Source: Polycyclovorans algicola TG408 (GTDB lineage Bacteria; Pseudomonadota; Gammaproteobacteria; Nevskiales; Nevskiaceae). From it: DNA of 64,000 nt. Below are positions 26,368 through 34,619 of the stretch, piece after piece; positions within the stretch are counted from its first letter, which is position 1; the number at the start of each line of letters is the position of its first letter. Where the stretch lies: the NCBI RefSeq assembly GCF_000711245.1, contig NZ_JOMH01000001.1:3032830-3096829 (forward strand), given 5' to 3'. A model generated the notes under the pieces. The model was not told where the DNA came from and did not search any database. It saw only the letters and a program-made list of their open reading frames with translations. The position numbers were made by a program, and so were the translations under genes.

Positions 26368-26523
26368 TCACTTGAACGAAATAATTCAAATGATGTGGGG
26401 CGTCCTGTCGGTCCACACCACCACCAGCAAGCTCAGCGACATGCTCATGCCCAGGGTGACGTAGCGGACCTCGCCTTCTGCATCCGGGTCTTCATCATTG
26501 CGGTTGTTGCGGAATCGGCCCAT
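26368..26523 (-). pseudogene. brnT: BrnT toxin remnant
   Basis: Reading the minus strand from 26523 gives MGRFRNNRNDEDPDAEGEVRY followed by VTLGMSMSLSLLVVVWTDRTPHII, then TGA at 26386-26388, then IISFK and a second TGA ending six bases before the brnA start. E.R..TLG....LLVVVWT.R...IRIIS is the C-terminal half of the BrnT RNase toxin family, and a single C-to-T change (CGA to TGA) accounts for the first stop. The N-terminal half (the helix with the catalytic His/Glu region) is missing; the lipocalin gene begins 20 bp away. Position, order and spacing match a brnTA operon. The call rests on a short pattern. Confidence 0.6.
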
Positions 26524-26542
26524 CGCACCGCATGACTGCTTA

Positions 26543-27103
26543 TCAATCCGTCAACGGCGGCCTGGGCGATGACTCCGGCCATTGCTGGGGGTGGCGCTTG
26601 AACTCGGTCAGGTCGTAGCCCATGTCGCCAATCATCTGTCGATAGCGTTCGAAATCGGCTTCGCTCATGTCGGGTTCGCGGGCCATGAGCCACACGTAGT
26701 CGCGCTTGTTGCGGGCAATGATGGTGACCGAGTAGTCGGGCTCAAGGTGCACGATGCGGTACTCGCCCTTGAACGGCCAGACGAATTGCATGCCCCACAG
26801 CGCGTTGTTGGTGCCGGGCTCGACAAAGCCTTTCGGCGTATCGGTTTTCAGCTCGCCGTCAAACGCGCCATCGCGGTACTGATAGGTGGTGGCGATGGTG
26901 CCGTCGTCATTCAATTCGTAGTGCTCAACGCCGTTGTGGGCGTCGCGCACCAGGAAGATGGGCGTAAATCCGATCTCGTACCAGGTGCCCATGAAGCGCG
27001 GCAGGTCAACCTCGGGGACGAGCGGAATGGGGTCGCGTTTGGGTCCGAACATAGAGCAGCCACTCAGTAGGGCGACAGCAACGAATAGTGAAATGATTTT
27101 CAT
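26543..27103 (-). CDS. blc: Lipocalin family outer-membrane lipoprotein (Blc-like)
   Basis: A 186-residue protein. MKIISLFVAVALLSGCSMFG contains the lipobox LSGC with Cys16, and Ser at +2 predicts outer-membrane sorting. The lipocalin fold follows: the first signature FMGTWYEIG near residue 38, TPKGFVEPGTNNALWGMQFVWPFKGEYRIVHLEPDYSVTIIARNKRDYVWLMAREP (barrel strands G-H with the second conserved region), and a C-terminal helix (ADFERYRQMIGDMGYDL). Bacterial Blc binds lysophospholipids and helps membrane maintenance under stress. The ATG at 27103 is set by the signal peptide; an upstream frame to 27322 is not convincing. It ends 20 bp from the broken brnT. Confidence 0.93.
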   Translation of the reverse strand: MKIISLFVAVALLSGCSMFGPKRDPIPLVPEVDLPRFMGTWYEIGFTPIFLVRDAHNGVEHYELNDDGTIATTYQYRDGAFDGELKTDTPKGFVEPGTNNALWGMQFVWPFKGEYRIVHLEPDYSVTIIARNKRDYVWLMAREPDMSEADFERYRQMIGDMGYDLTEFKRHPQQWPESSPRPPLTD

Positions 27104-27234
27104 GCCGTGTGTGCCGAAAGTTGATTGATTGGACGCCAGCTTGCACCACTGGCCCTTGCCGCAGGCTGTCCGCCATTCTGAGGCCACCACCGGTGTGGGG
27201 AGCGCTTCGCTTTCATCGGCGAAACGCTCTGCGC

Positions 27235-27912
27235 TCAGCGCAGGCCAAAACGCCAGTTCTCGCGCCACCAGACCCACCCCATCAGCGCGTAGGTGACCAT
27301 CATCAGCAGTGCATACCACCACTCAATGGCGTTGAGCAGTGCGCGGCAGTCATCAACGATGAACTGCAACGGCAGGCTGGCCAGCCCCAGCAGAATGAGC
27401 GCGGCGAACACGCTCAAGAAGCTGCGTCGCTGCCCGCGCGACAGCACGCCAGACCCCACGGCGACGCTGATCAGCCACATCTGCGCCAACACCGTGAGGG
27501 CAAAATACAGATTGATGCCATAGCGCCGCAGCAGGCGCGGCGCGTCACCGTCTTCGCCCAAGAATGTCGCGTAAAGCAGATAGAACAGCGTGCCGCCCCA
27601 GCCACACGCCAGGACCAGCCAGCGCCTGACCAAGGCGTGCGGTGCGCGGTCACGGCACCACTGGGCAGCCAGCCACCAATACAAGACCATCAGGGCCGCC
27701 CAAGGCATCATCGCCGCGCGAAACAGGTAGATCGAGCTGCCCGAACGCGCGGCCGCGCTAATGGAGGTGCAGCCGTCCCAGTAAGGCCAGCACCACGAAA
27801 GATGACCGCCTGCCGCCGAGTTGAAATACGCAAGATGAATGATCAGCACCGGCCAGAGCGCGGTCATCCACGCCACGGGAGCCAGCGGCCAGCCTTGCGA
27901 GCGCGAGGTCAT
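27235..27912 (-). CDS. Polytopic membrane protein, Frag1/DRAM-like
   Basis: A 225-residue inner-membrane protein with about six hydrophobic segments (ALWPVLIIHLAYF, MMPWAALMVLYWWLAAQW, LACGWGGTLFYLLYATFLG, NLYFALTVLAQMWLISVAVG, VFAALILLGLASLPLQFIV, WWYALLMMVTYALMGWVWW). The segment GGHLSWCWPYWDGCTSISAAARSGSS, with paired cysteines and a serine-rich loop, resembles the first outer loop of Frag1/DRAM/Sfk1-type proteins. The family's bacterial function is not known. It is 131 bp upstream of the lipocalin gene on the same strand and may share its transcript. Confidence 0.65.
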   Translation of the reverse strand: MTSRSQGWPLAPVAWMTALWPVLIIHLAYFNSAAGGHLSWCWPYWDGCTSISAAARSGSSIYLFRAAMMPWAALMVLYWWLAAQWCRDRAPHALVRRWLVLACGWGGTLFYLLYATFLGEDGDAPRLLRRYGINLYFALTVLAQMWLISVAVGSGVLSRGQRRSFLSVFAALILLGLASLPLQFIVDDCRALLNAIEWWYALLMMVTYALMGWVWWRENWRFGLR

Positions 27913-28065
27913 TTGAGCCAGAGATTAGTGATTCCCCGCGGCAATTTCACCTGCGCGTCCGGTCGCCTCGGGCGGTGAAGACCCTTATTCTCGAATGCCT
28001 CGGGCATGCCGCCGCAAACGTCGATCCGGGTTTGAGGTGCCCAACGCCATTCAGTCGAGCTGCCC

Positions 28066-28899
28066 ATGCCGCGCGAATTTCATGACCTTGCCGAGCGGCA
28101 GTTGAACCACGAGTCGGGTGGCGCGACTGCCTGGGGCAATTTTGGCGACTGGCAGACCGCGCAAACTTACCCGGCGGCGTGCACGGCGCTTGCCGATCAA
28201 CTCGGCACGCGACTGGCCCTGAGCGCCCGATCCCGCGTGATGGATGTCGGCTTCGGCTGCGGCGATCAATTGCTGCACTGGGTTCGCCACTACGGTGTGC
28301 GCCAACTGGCGGGACTCAACCTGTCGTCAAGCCAGACTGACTTCGCCCGCCAGCGGCTGGCCGATGCCGGTCATCCCAACATCGCCGCCGCCTTGATGGT
28401 GGGCAGCGCACGCGACCTGGTCCCCCAGGCAACCGCCGGCGGGCAGGCGCGGCCCGACACCGTGATTGCGCTGGACTGCGCGTATCACTTTGAATCGCGC
28501 ACCCGCTTCCTGACCGACGCAGCCAATGTGCTCGCCCCCGGCGGGCAGCTTGGCGTCACCGACTTGGTACTGGCCCGGGACACGCGTCCGTGGCGACACG
28601 CCGCAGCGCTGATGTTCATGACCCGCAGTGCCCGCATCCCGCGTGCCAACCTGGTCACCGCAGACACCTACCGCGCCCAGTGGCGGCAGGCGGGGTTTGC
28701 CGAACCGGCTTTTGTCGACATCAGCGAGCAGGTGATGCTGCCGTTTGGTGACTGGCTGCGCCGCTATAAACAGAGCCTTGCGCCCGCGCTCAGGGCCCGC
28801 ATCAATTGGCGCAAATACGACGCTACGGCCGCTTTCATGCGCTGGGCCTGTCGTGAACGGGTGCTGCGCTACATCGTTTGCGTGGGGCAAAAACGCTGA
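28066..28899 (+). CDS. Class I SAM-dependent methyltransferase
   Basis: A 277-residue Rossmann-fold methyltransferase. The SAM-binding motif I is VMDVGFGCGDQLLHWVRHYG near residue 58; the acidic end of the second strand is in QLAGLNLSS; motif IV is IALDCAYHFESRTRFL; post-motif LAPGGQLGVTDLVLA follows. A C-terminal half of ~110 residues (RTRPWRHAAALMFM..., DWLRRYKQSLAPALRARINW) makes it longer than the minimal domain and resembles small-molecule or lipid methyltransferases such as sterol and phosphoethanolamine enzymes. The substrate is unknown. It is a single gene with the ATG at 28066 and no clear ribosome site. Confidence 0.85.
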   Translation: MPREFHDLAERQLNHESGGATAWGNFGDWQTAQTYPAACTALADQLGTRLALSARSRVMDVGFGCGDQLLHWVRHYGVRQLAGLNLSSSQTDFARQRLADAGHPNIAAALMVGSARDLVPQATAGGQARPDTVIALDCAYHFESRTRFLTDAANVLAPGGQLGVTDLVLARDTRPWRHAAALMFMTRSARIPRANLVTADTYRAQWRQAGFAEPAFVDISEQVMLPFGDWLRRYKQSLAPALRARINWRKYDATAAFMRWACRERVLRYIVCVGQKR

Positions 28900-29066
28900 C
28901 CCCGACCGCGGGCATGGCGCCGCGATTTTCAAGCGTTGCACGCTGTTCGCCGAGGTTGGCGTCTATTGGCCTCGCTTGCTAGGGTTTGAGCGAGCGTGTC
29001 GTATCGACGCAATTTTCGACGGCCGCTCGAACACCCATTCGAATGAACAACGGAGAAACCCTATCC

Positions 29067-29417
29067 ATGAAGACGCCACTTCGCGCAGGATTGCTCGCCG
29101 TGCTGATGCCCATGTCGGCCGCCATGGCGCTGGACACCGAATGCAGCCGCCCCGAGGCACCGGCGGTTCCAGACGGCGCCAAAGCAACCGAAACCCAACT
29201 GGTAGACGCACAAGAGGCCGTTCAGGCGTTTATTGGCGAAGGTGACAACTACCGCAATTGCCTGGTCGCCGAGGCCAAGGCGCTGGGCGAGCCCGAAACG
29301 CCCGACGACGAGGCCGTGCAAGCCGAGTACACCGACGAATTCAACGACATGGTGGAGGAGATGCAGGCCGTGGGCGCGCAGTTCAACGAGGCGGTCAAGA
29401 CGTTTAACGCGCAGTAG
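29067..29417 (+). CDS. Hypothetical secreted protein
   Basis: A 116-residue protein with a signal peptide (MKTPLRAGLLAVLMPMSAAMA, cleavage after residue ~21). The mature part has cysteines at its start (TECSRPE) and centre (NYRNCLVAEAKAL) and is strongly acidic with amphipathic helices (AQEAVQAFIGEGDNYRNCLV; EYTDEFNDMVEEMQAVGAQFNEAVKTF). I do not recognise a family, though similar acidic small secreted proteins occur in related bacteria. GGAG lies 11 bases before the ATG. A stable hairpin begins 9 bp after the stop. Confidence 0.7.
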   Translation: MKTPLRAGLLAVLMPMSAAMALDTECSRPEAPAVPDGAKATETQLVDAQEAVQAFIGEGDNYRNCLVAEAKALGEPETPDDEAVQAEYTDEFNDMVEEMQAVGAQFNEAVKTFNAQ

Positions 29418-29425
29418 CCGCTTGG

Positions 29426-29463
29426 GTCACGCCCCGCCCGATTCGGACGGGGCGTGACCTTTG
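29426..29463 (+). terminator. Hairpin terminator after 29417
   Basis: A perfect 11-bp stem (GTCACGCCCCG / CGGGGCGTGAC) with an 11-base loop; only a short CTTTG follows, so termination may be partial. Confidence 0.7.
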
Positions 29464-29578
29464 TCTGATCAAAATGCCGCCTCGGCACGCGTCGACTGGC
29501 GGTTCAGGGTCGACTCATACCCACCCCGTAGGCTCCCCCCTGTCGCGACAAACTCCATACCGACAGGATGTTCACAAA

Positions 29579-30148
29579 ATGAAAAAACTTGCTCTGATTG
29601 CCCCCGGCTTCATGTTGGCCAGCAGCCTGGCCATGGTGCCCAGCTTCGCCGTCGCCCAGACCGGGCCTTCCATTTACGGCGGCGGCGGCATTGGCTACTT
29701 CCGGCTCAACGACGACGACTTCCTCGACGAGGATGACGATTTCAAGGACAACCGCACCGGCTGGCGCGCCCAGGTCGGCGCCCAACTCAACCCGGTCTTC
29801 AGCCTCGAAGGCGGCTACGTCGACTTTGGCGATCTGAATGACGGCTCGCTCAAGTTCAGCTCCGACGGCGCTTTCGCCGCAGCCCTGGTCCACCTGCCCA
29901 TCAGCAGCAGCTTTGCGCCCTTCGCCAAGATCGGTCAGTTGTGGTGGGATGTTGACCGCGATGTCGAAGCCGGCGGCCCGCTCAGCCCGGCGCTGTCATC
30001 GAGCGCGGATGGCAACGACACGTTCTATGGCGTGGGTCTGCGTATCGGTGAAGGTCCCGGCCTGCAGATGCGCATCGAATATGACCGCATGGAAATTGAC
30101 GACGCCGACGTTGACATGGGCTCGGTCAATCTGCAGTACCGCTTCTAG
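29579..30148 (+). CDS. Outer-membrane beta-barrel protein
   Basis: A 189-residue protein with a signal peptide (MKKLALIAPGFMLASSLAMVPSFAVA, cleavage near residue 26) and an OmpA-like eight-stranded barrel: IYGGGGIGYFRLND, TGWRAQVGAQLNPVFSLEGGYVDFGDL, AAALVHLPISSSFAPFAKIGQLWWDVD, NDTFYGVGLRIGEGPGLQMRIEYDRME, and the last strand SVNLQYRF ending in Phe, which the BAM complex recognises. A cluster of aspartates (DDDFLDEDDDFKD) forms the first loop. There is no C-terminal peptidoglycan domain. Start 29579 is fixed by the signal peptide. Followed by a strong terminator, so it is transcribed alone. Confidence 0.85.
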   Translation: MKKLALIAPGFMLASSLAMVPSFAVAQTGPSIYGGGGIGYFRLNDDDFLDEDDDFKDNRTGWRAQVGAQLNPVFSLEGGYVDFGDLNDGSLKFSSDGAFAAALVHLPISSSFAPFAKIGQLWWDVDRDVEAGGPLSPALSSSADGNDTFYGVGLRIGEGPGLQMRIEYDRMEIDDADVDMGSVNLQYRF

Positions 30149-30170
30149 GCCACTGAATGCATCACCCGGA

Positions 30171-30199
30171 AAGCACCGGCCTCGCGCCGGTGCTTTTTT
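30171..30199 (+). terminator. Rho-independent terminator
   Basis: A perfect 10-bp stem (AAGCACCGGC / GCCGGTGCTT), five-base loop and six T, 22 bp after the barrel gene. Confidence 0.92.
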
Positions 30200-30312
30200 G
30201 TGCGCGACCGAATCCACCGCCCATCGCGCCTGACCCAACGCCCACGCGGCGCGACGCGCAACGTCACCCGCCATTGCTATGCTCACGCCAACCCGGCCCT
30301 GAGACGATCATC

Positions 30313-30645
30313 ATGCTGCGCGCGAGCCTAATTGCCATTGCCCTTTGTTGCGGCCACGCCGCGCACGCAGACGTCCTGAACCTGCCCTCGCAGCGCGACG
30401 CATCGTCATCGACCGTCACCCTGCCGCAACGCGGCGAGCGCATGAGCGCCGTGCAGGCCCAGTTCGGGACGCCCGCCAAACGCTTCGCCCCGGTCGGTGG
30501 CGGCAAGCCGCAGCACCCGCCGATCACCCGCTGGGATTACGCCAATTTTTCGGTCTTCTTCGAACGCGAATGGGTCATCGACGCCGTTGTGAAAGACTCG
30601 CCGGCACCGCTCAGAAACACCGAAGCGCTGCGTTCCGGCCCCTGA
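30313..30645 (+). CDS. Small secreted protein of unknown function
   Basis: A 110-residue protein. MLRASLIAIALCCGHAAHADVL is a signal peptide; the mature part contains ERMSAVQAQFGTPAKRFAPVGGGKPQHPPITRWDYANFSVFFEREWVIDAVV. The pattern M..V...FG.P....PVGG.....PPITRWDY..F.V.FE....VI.AVV recurs in small periplasmic proteins of Xanthomonas- and Pseudomonas-like bacteria and resembles the SmpA/BamE 'G.P' hairpin. The function is not known. ATG 30313 is taken from the signal peptide. It is 46 bp upstream of aguA. Confidence 0.7.
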   Translation: MLRASLIAIALCCGHAAHADVLNLPSQRDASSSTVTLPQRGERMSAVQAQFGTPAKRFAPVGGGKPQHPPITRWDYANFSVFFEREWVIDAVVKDSPAPLRNTEALRSGP

Positions 30646-30691
30646 CCCAAGGCGGCAGTCATGCCCCTCAACACTGTTGACCGAGATCTCA

Positions 30692-31708
30692 ATGAAACCC
30701 AGCCTGCCCGCCGAATGGGCGCCGCAAGCCTTCGTGCAACTGACCTGGCCCCGCCGCGAGGGTGATTTCTCGCGCTGGTTCGGCGAGGTCGAGGCCAACT
30801 TCATTCGCATTGCCGTCGCCATCGGTCAGTTTCAGCCGGTGCTGATCGCCTGTCCCGACGACGCCGACGCGCTACACCGCCGCCTGCTGGCCGAGGGCAT
30901 TCCACCCGAACACCTCAGCGTGCTGCCAGTGCGCGCCAACGACGTCTGGGCGCGTGACCATGGGCCGATCACCATCCTGCGCGGCAGCACGCCCACGCAT
31001 CTCGACTTCCAGTTCAACGGCTGGGGCGGCAAGTTCGACGCCGACCTCGACAACACCGTCACCCAGCAACTCGCCGAGTTGGGCGCCCTGCCCGGCCGCA
31101 TCGACACGCTGGACTTCGTGCTGGAGGGCGGCGCCATCGAGTCCGACGGCCTGGGCACCCTGCTCACCACCGAGCGCTGTCTGCTCGCCGCCACCCGAAA
31201 CCCGAAGCTGGGACGCGGCACCATCGAGCAGAAACTCGCCCACTGGCTGGGCCTCAGCCGCATCCTGTGGCTGAAGCACGGTGACCTGTTGGGCGATGAC
31301 ACCGACGGCCATGTCGACACCATTGCCCGCTTCTGCACGCCCGACACCATCGCCTACCAGGCCTGCGACGACGAGGCCGATCCGCACTTCGCCCTGCTGC
31401 AGCCGATGGCCGACGAACTGCGCGCGCTGAAGAAGGCCGACGGCACGCGCTACACGCTGATTCCGCTCCCCCTGCCGCGCGCCCATTTCGATGAAGAAGG
31501 CCAGCGTCTACCCGCCGGCTATGCCAACTTTCTGATCGTCAATGGTGCCGTGCTGGTGCCGACCTACGACGACCCGGTGAACGACCCCATCGCGCTGGAA
31601 CGCTTGCGGCCCGCCTTTCCGGAGCGTGAGGTCATCGGCGTGGACTGTTGCGCGTTGATCCGCCAGTTCGGCAGTCTGCACTGCGTCACCATGCAAGTGC
31701 CCCGCTGA
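30692..31708 (+). CDS. aguA: Agmatine deiminase
   Basis: A 338-residue member of the guanidino-group hydrolase (PAD-like) family that turns agmatine into N-carbamoylputrescine and ammonia. Conserved parts: EWAPQAFVQLTWPRREGDF at the N-terminus, VWARDHGPITIL, FQFNGWGGKFDADLD, DFVLEGGAIESDGLGTLLTTERCLL, GDDTDGHVDTIARFC with the catalytic His and Asp pair, and the nucleophilic C331 in GSLHCVTMQVPR. The ATG at 30692 is used; a TTG at 30677 is also in frame. The product is the substrate of the enzyme encoded 7 bp downstream, giving a two-gene arginine-decarboxylase-to-putrescine branch. Confidence 0.96.
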   Translation: MKPSLPAEWAPQAFVQLTWPRREGDFSRWFGEVEANFIRIAVAIGQFQPVLIACPDDADALHRRLLAEGIPPEHLSVLPVRANDVWARDHGPITILRGSTPTHLDFQFNGWGGKFDADLDNTVTQQLAELGALPGRIDTLDFVLEGGAIESDGLGTLLTTERCLLAATRNPKLGRGTIEQKLAHWLGLSRILWLKHGDLLGDDTDGHVDTIARFCTPDTIAYQACDDEADPHFALLQPMADELRALKKADGTRYTLIPLPLPRAHFDEEGQRLPAGYANFLIVNGAVLVPTYDDPVNDPIALERLRPAFPEREVIGVDCCALIRQFGSLHCVTMQVPR

Positions 31709-31715
31709 GAGCGTC

Positions 31716-32612
31716 ATGACCACACCGACCCCCAACACCCTTGCCGTTGCCCTCGTCCAGCACGCCTGCAGCGCCGACCGCGCCGAAACCACCGCGCGCA
31801 CCGAAGCCGGCATTCGCAAGTCCGCCGCCGAGGGTGCGCAGTTGATCGTGCTGCAGGAGCTGCATACCTCGCTTTACTTTTGCCAGCACGAGTCCCCCGA
31901 CCTGTTCGACCTGGCCGAACCCATTCCCGGCCCATCAACCGAGTGGTTGGGCGGGCTCGCTGCCGAGCTGAATGTGGTGATCGTCGGCTCGCTGTTCGAG
32001 CGCCGCGCGCCGGGGCTTTACCACAACACCGCCGTGGTGCTGGAGCGCGACGGCCGTCTGGTCGGCACCTACCGCAAGATGCACATTCCCGACGATCCGG
32101 GCTATTACGAGAAGTTCTACTTCACGCCCGGCGACCTGGGCTTCGAGCCCATTGACACCTCGGTGGGCCGCTTGGGTGTACTGGTCTGCTGGGATCAGTG
32201 GTACCCCGAGGCCGCAAGGCTGATGGCGCTGGCCGGGGCCGACGTGCTGATCTACCCGACCGCCATCGGCTGGAACCCGGACGATGCCCCCGAGGAACAC
32301 GCACGGCAGCGCGACGCGTGGATCACCATTCAGCGCGCCCACGCCGTCGCCAACGGCCTGCCGGTGCTGGTCTGCAACCGTGTCGGACACGAACCCGACC
32401 CCACCGGCCAACTCAGCGGCAGCCAGTTTTGGGGCAACAGTTTTGTTGCCGGGCCACAGGGGGAGTTTCTCGGCCAACTCGGTGCCGAACCCGATGTGCT
32501 GCGCGTCGATGTTGATCTCGCCCGCAGCGAACAGGTTCGCCGTTGGTGGCCATTCTTGCGGGATCGACGAATTGATGCGTACGGGGACCTGGTGAAGCGG
32601 TTTCGGCGTTAA
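31716..32612 (+). CDS. aguB: N-carbamoylputrescine amidase
   Basis: A 298-residue nitrilase-superfamily amidase that cleaves N-carbamoylputrescine to putrescine, CO2 and ammonia. The triad is E48 (VLQELHTSLYF), K121 (TYRKMHIPDDPGYYEKFYF) and C158 (LVCWDQWYPEAARL). The DPGYYEKFYFTPGD and YPTAIGWNPDDAPEEH blocks are specific to AguB rather than other amidases. It starts seven bases after aguA and is certainly co-transcribed. Note that the window holds a second nitrilase-superfamily enzyme at 6162 with a different role. Confidence 0.96.
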   Translation: MTTPTPNTLAVALVQHACSADRAETTARTEAGIRKSAAEGAQLIVLQELHTSLYFCQHESPDLFDLAEPIPGPSTEWLGGLAAELNVVIVGSLFERRAPGLYHNTAVVLERDGRLVGTYRKMHIPDDPGYYEKFYFTPGDLGFEPIDTSVGRLGVLVCWDQWYPEAARLMALAGADVLIYPTAIGWNPDDAPEEHARQRDAWITIQRAHAVANGLPVLVCNRVGHEPDPTGQLSGSQFWGNSFVAGPQGEFLGQLGAEPDVLRVDVDLARSEQVRRWWPFLRDRRIDAYGDLVKRFRR

Positions 32613-32744
32613 AGCCTCGCAAGGCAAGCGTCCACCCTCGACGCCATTTGCCGCGCCGCAGCATTGGAGTGTTCCGCCGGCCATTGTCGCCACGGTCAAT
32701 CAGGTTAGTGTGCACTTGTTCACTTTCCTGCTTGGAGACAAGCC

Positions 32745-34565
32745 ATGCCCGCTTACAAAGCCCCGCTGCGCGACACCCGATTTCTGCTCAACGAAGTCTT
32801 TGATTTTCCGGGCCACTATGCCGGACTGAGCAACGGCAAAGATGCCGATCCGGACACCGTCAACGCCATCCTCGACGAGTGCGGCAAGTTCTGTGAAGAA
32901 GTGCTGTCGCCCCTGTATCTCACCGGCGACGCCGAGGGCTGCCGCCTTGAAGACGGTCAGGTCATCACCCCCAAGGGTTACAAGGAGGCCTACGCGCAGT
33001 ACGTCGAAGGCGGCTGGCAGGGTCTTTCGCACCCGGCTGAGTACGGCGGTCAGGGCTTGCCGATGAGCCTGGGCCTGCTCAAGACCGAGATGATGGGCAC
33101 CGCCAATTGGCCCTTTTTGATGTACCCCGGCCTGTCGATGGGCTGCATGAACACCATCATGCAATACGGCAATCCCGAGCAGCTGGCCACCTACATGCCG
33201 CCACTGACCGAGGGTCGCTGGACCGGCACCATGTGCCTCACCGAGCCGCAGTGCGGCACCGACCTGGGCCAGATCACCACCAAGGCCGAACCACAGGCTG
33301 ACGGCAGCTACCGGATGACCGGCACCAAGATTTTCATCAGCTCCGGCGACCATGATCTGGCCGAGAACATCGTCCACATCGTGCTGGCGCGCCTGCCCGA
33401 CGCCCCGCCGGGGACGCGCGGCATTTCTTTGTTCATCGTGCCGAAGTTTCTGCCCAACGCCGATGGCAGCGTCGGTGCGCGCAACGGTGTCAGCGTGGCC
33501 TCGCTGGAACACAAGATGGGCATCAAGGCCTCGGCAACCTGCGTGCTCAACTTTGACGACGCGGCGGCTTACATGATTGGCGAACCCAACAAGGGGCTGG
33601 AGGCCATGTTCACCTTCATGAACACCGCCCGCATCGGCACCGCCATTCAGGGCGTTGCACACGCCGAGCTGGCCTTCCAGGGCTCGCTGGCCTACGCCAA
33701 GGATCGCCGCTCGATGCGCGCGCTTTCGGGCAAGAAACAACCCGAGAAGAACGCCGACGCGATCATCCACCACGCCGACGTGCGGCGCATGCTGCTCACC
33801 CAGAAAGCCTTCGCCGAGGGCGGCCGGGCGATGATCTACTTCGCCGCGCAGTACGCCGATCACATGGTCAACGGCATCATCGAGGGCGACGACGCCAAGT
33901 TCAAAAAGTGGGATGACAAACTGGGCTTCTTCACCCCCATCCTCAAGGGCTTCCTCACCGAAATGGGTCTGGAGGCGGCCAACCAGGGCATGCAGGTGTT
34001 TGGCGGCCATGGCTACATCTGGGAGCACGGCATGGAGCAGATCGCCCGCGACGCGCGTATCGCCACGCTCTATGAAGGCACCACCGGCATTCAGGGCCTC
34101 GACCTGCTGGGCCGCAAGGTATTGCTCACCAGCCGCGGCGCCTGCGTCCGTGAATTCACCGGCCAGATGGCACGCTTCGCAATCGAAAACCTGCGCCATC
34201 ACGGCCTGCGTCGTTTCGCCAGCGACATCGGTCGTTACGCCGCCGAATGGAACGTGCTGACCGTGCGCCTGATGCTGGCCGCACGCAAAGACCGTGACGT
34301 GGTGTCGTCGGCCTCGCACCACTTCCTGATGTATTCCGGCTACGTGATGATGGGGTACTTCTGGGCGGTGCAAGCAGCCGTGGCGCAGAAGAAGCTGGTC
34401 GAAGGCGGCGGCGCCGAAACGGCCGAGTTCTACAAGGCCAAGCTGGCCACGGCGACCTTCTACTTCGATCACCTGCTGCCGCGCGCCAAGGGCCATGCCG
34501 CATCCATGACCAAGCCCAGCAGGTCCATGACTGCAATGCCCGAAGCCGACTTCGCGTTTTCCTGA
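32745..34565 (+). CDS. Acyl-CoA dehydrogenase (three-domain, with N-terminal extension)
   Basis: A 606-residue FAD enzyme that makes the first 2,3-double bond in beta-oxidation. The N-terminal 35 residues (MPAYKAPLRDTRFLLNEVFDFPGHY) are the AcylCoA_DH_N extension; the main domains follow with GSYRMTGTKIFISSGDHDL (substrate/flavin contact), CLTEPQCGTDLGQITTKA, and the catalytic-base segment IATLYEGTTGIQGLDLLGRKVL. The final ~130 residues are an extra helical C-terminal domain (AcylCoA_DH_C). This layout is that of DmdC-like and long-chain acyl-CoA dehydrogenases of proteobacteria rather than E. coli FadE. GGAGA precedes the ATG. A strong terminator follows the stop. Confidence 0.94.
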   Translation: MPAYKAPLRDTRFLLNEVFDFPGHYAGLSNGKDADPDTVNAILDECGKFCEEVLSPLYLTGDAEGCRLEDGQVITPKGYKEAYAQYVEGGWQGLSHPAEYGGQGLPMSLGLLKTEMMGTANWPFLMYPGLSMGCMNTIMQYGNPEQLATYMPPLTEGRWTGTMCLTEPQCGTDLGQITTKAEPQADGSYRMTGTKIFISSGDHDLAENIVHIVLARLPDAPPGTRGISLFIVPKFLPNADGSVGARNGVSVASLEHKMGIKASATCVLNFDDAAAYMIGEPNKGLEAMFTFMNTARIGTAIQGVAHAELAFQGSLAYAKDRRSMRALSGKKQPEKNADAIIHHADVRRMLLTQKAFAEGGRAMIYFAAQYADHMVNGIIEGDDAKFKKWDDKLGFFTPILKGFLTEMGLEAANQGMQVFGGHGYIWEHGMEQIARDARIATLYEGTTGIQGLDLLGRKVLLTSRGACVREFTGQMARFAIENLRHHGLRRFASDIGRYAAEWNVLTVRLMLAARKDRDVVSSASHHFLMYSGYVMMGYFWAVQAAVAQKKLVEGGGAETAEFYKAKLATATFYFDHLLPRAKGHAASMTKPSRSMTAMPEADFAFS

Positions 34566-34593
34566 AGCGGCGGACGGCTACTCGCAGCAACGG

Positions 34594-34619
34594 GGCCCCG
34601 GCACTGCCGGGGCCTTTTT
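34594..34619 (+). terminator. Rho-independent terminator
   Basis: A 9-bp stem (GGCCCCGGC / GCCGGGGCC), three-base loop and TTTTT; lies tail-to-tail between the acyl-CoA dehydrogenase and xseA genes. Confidence 0.9.
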
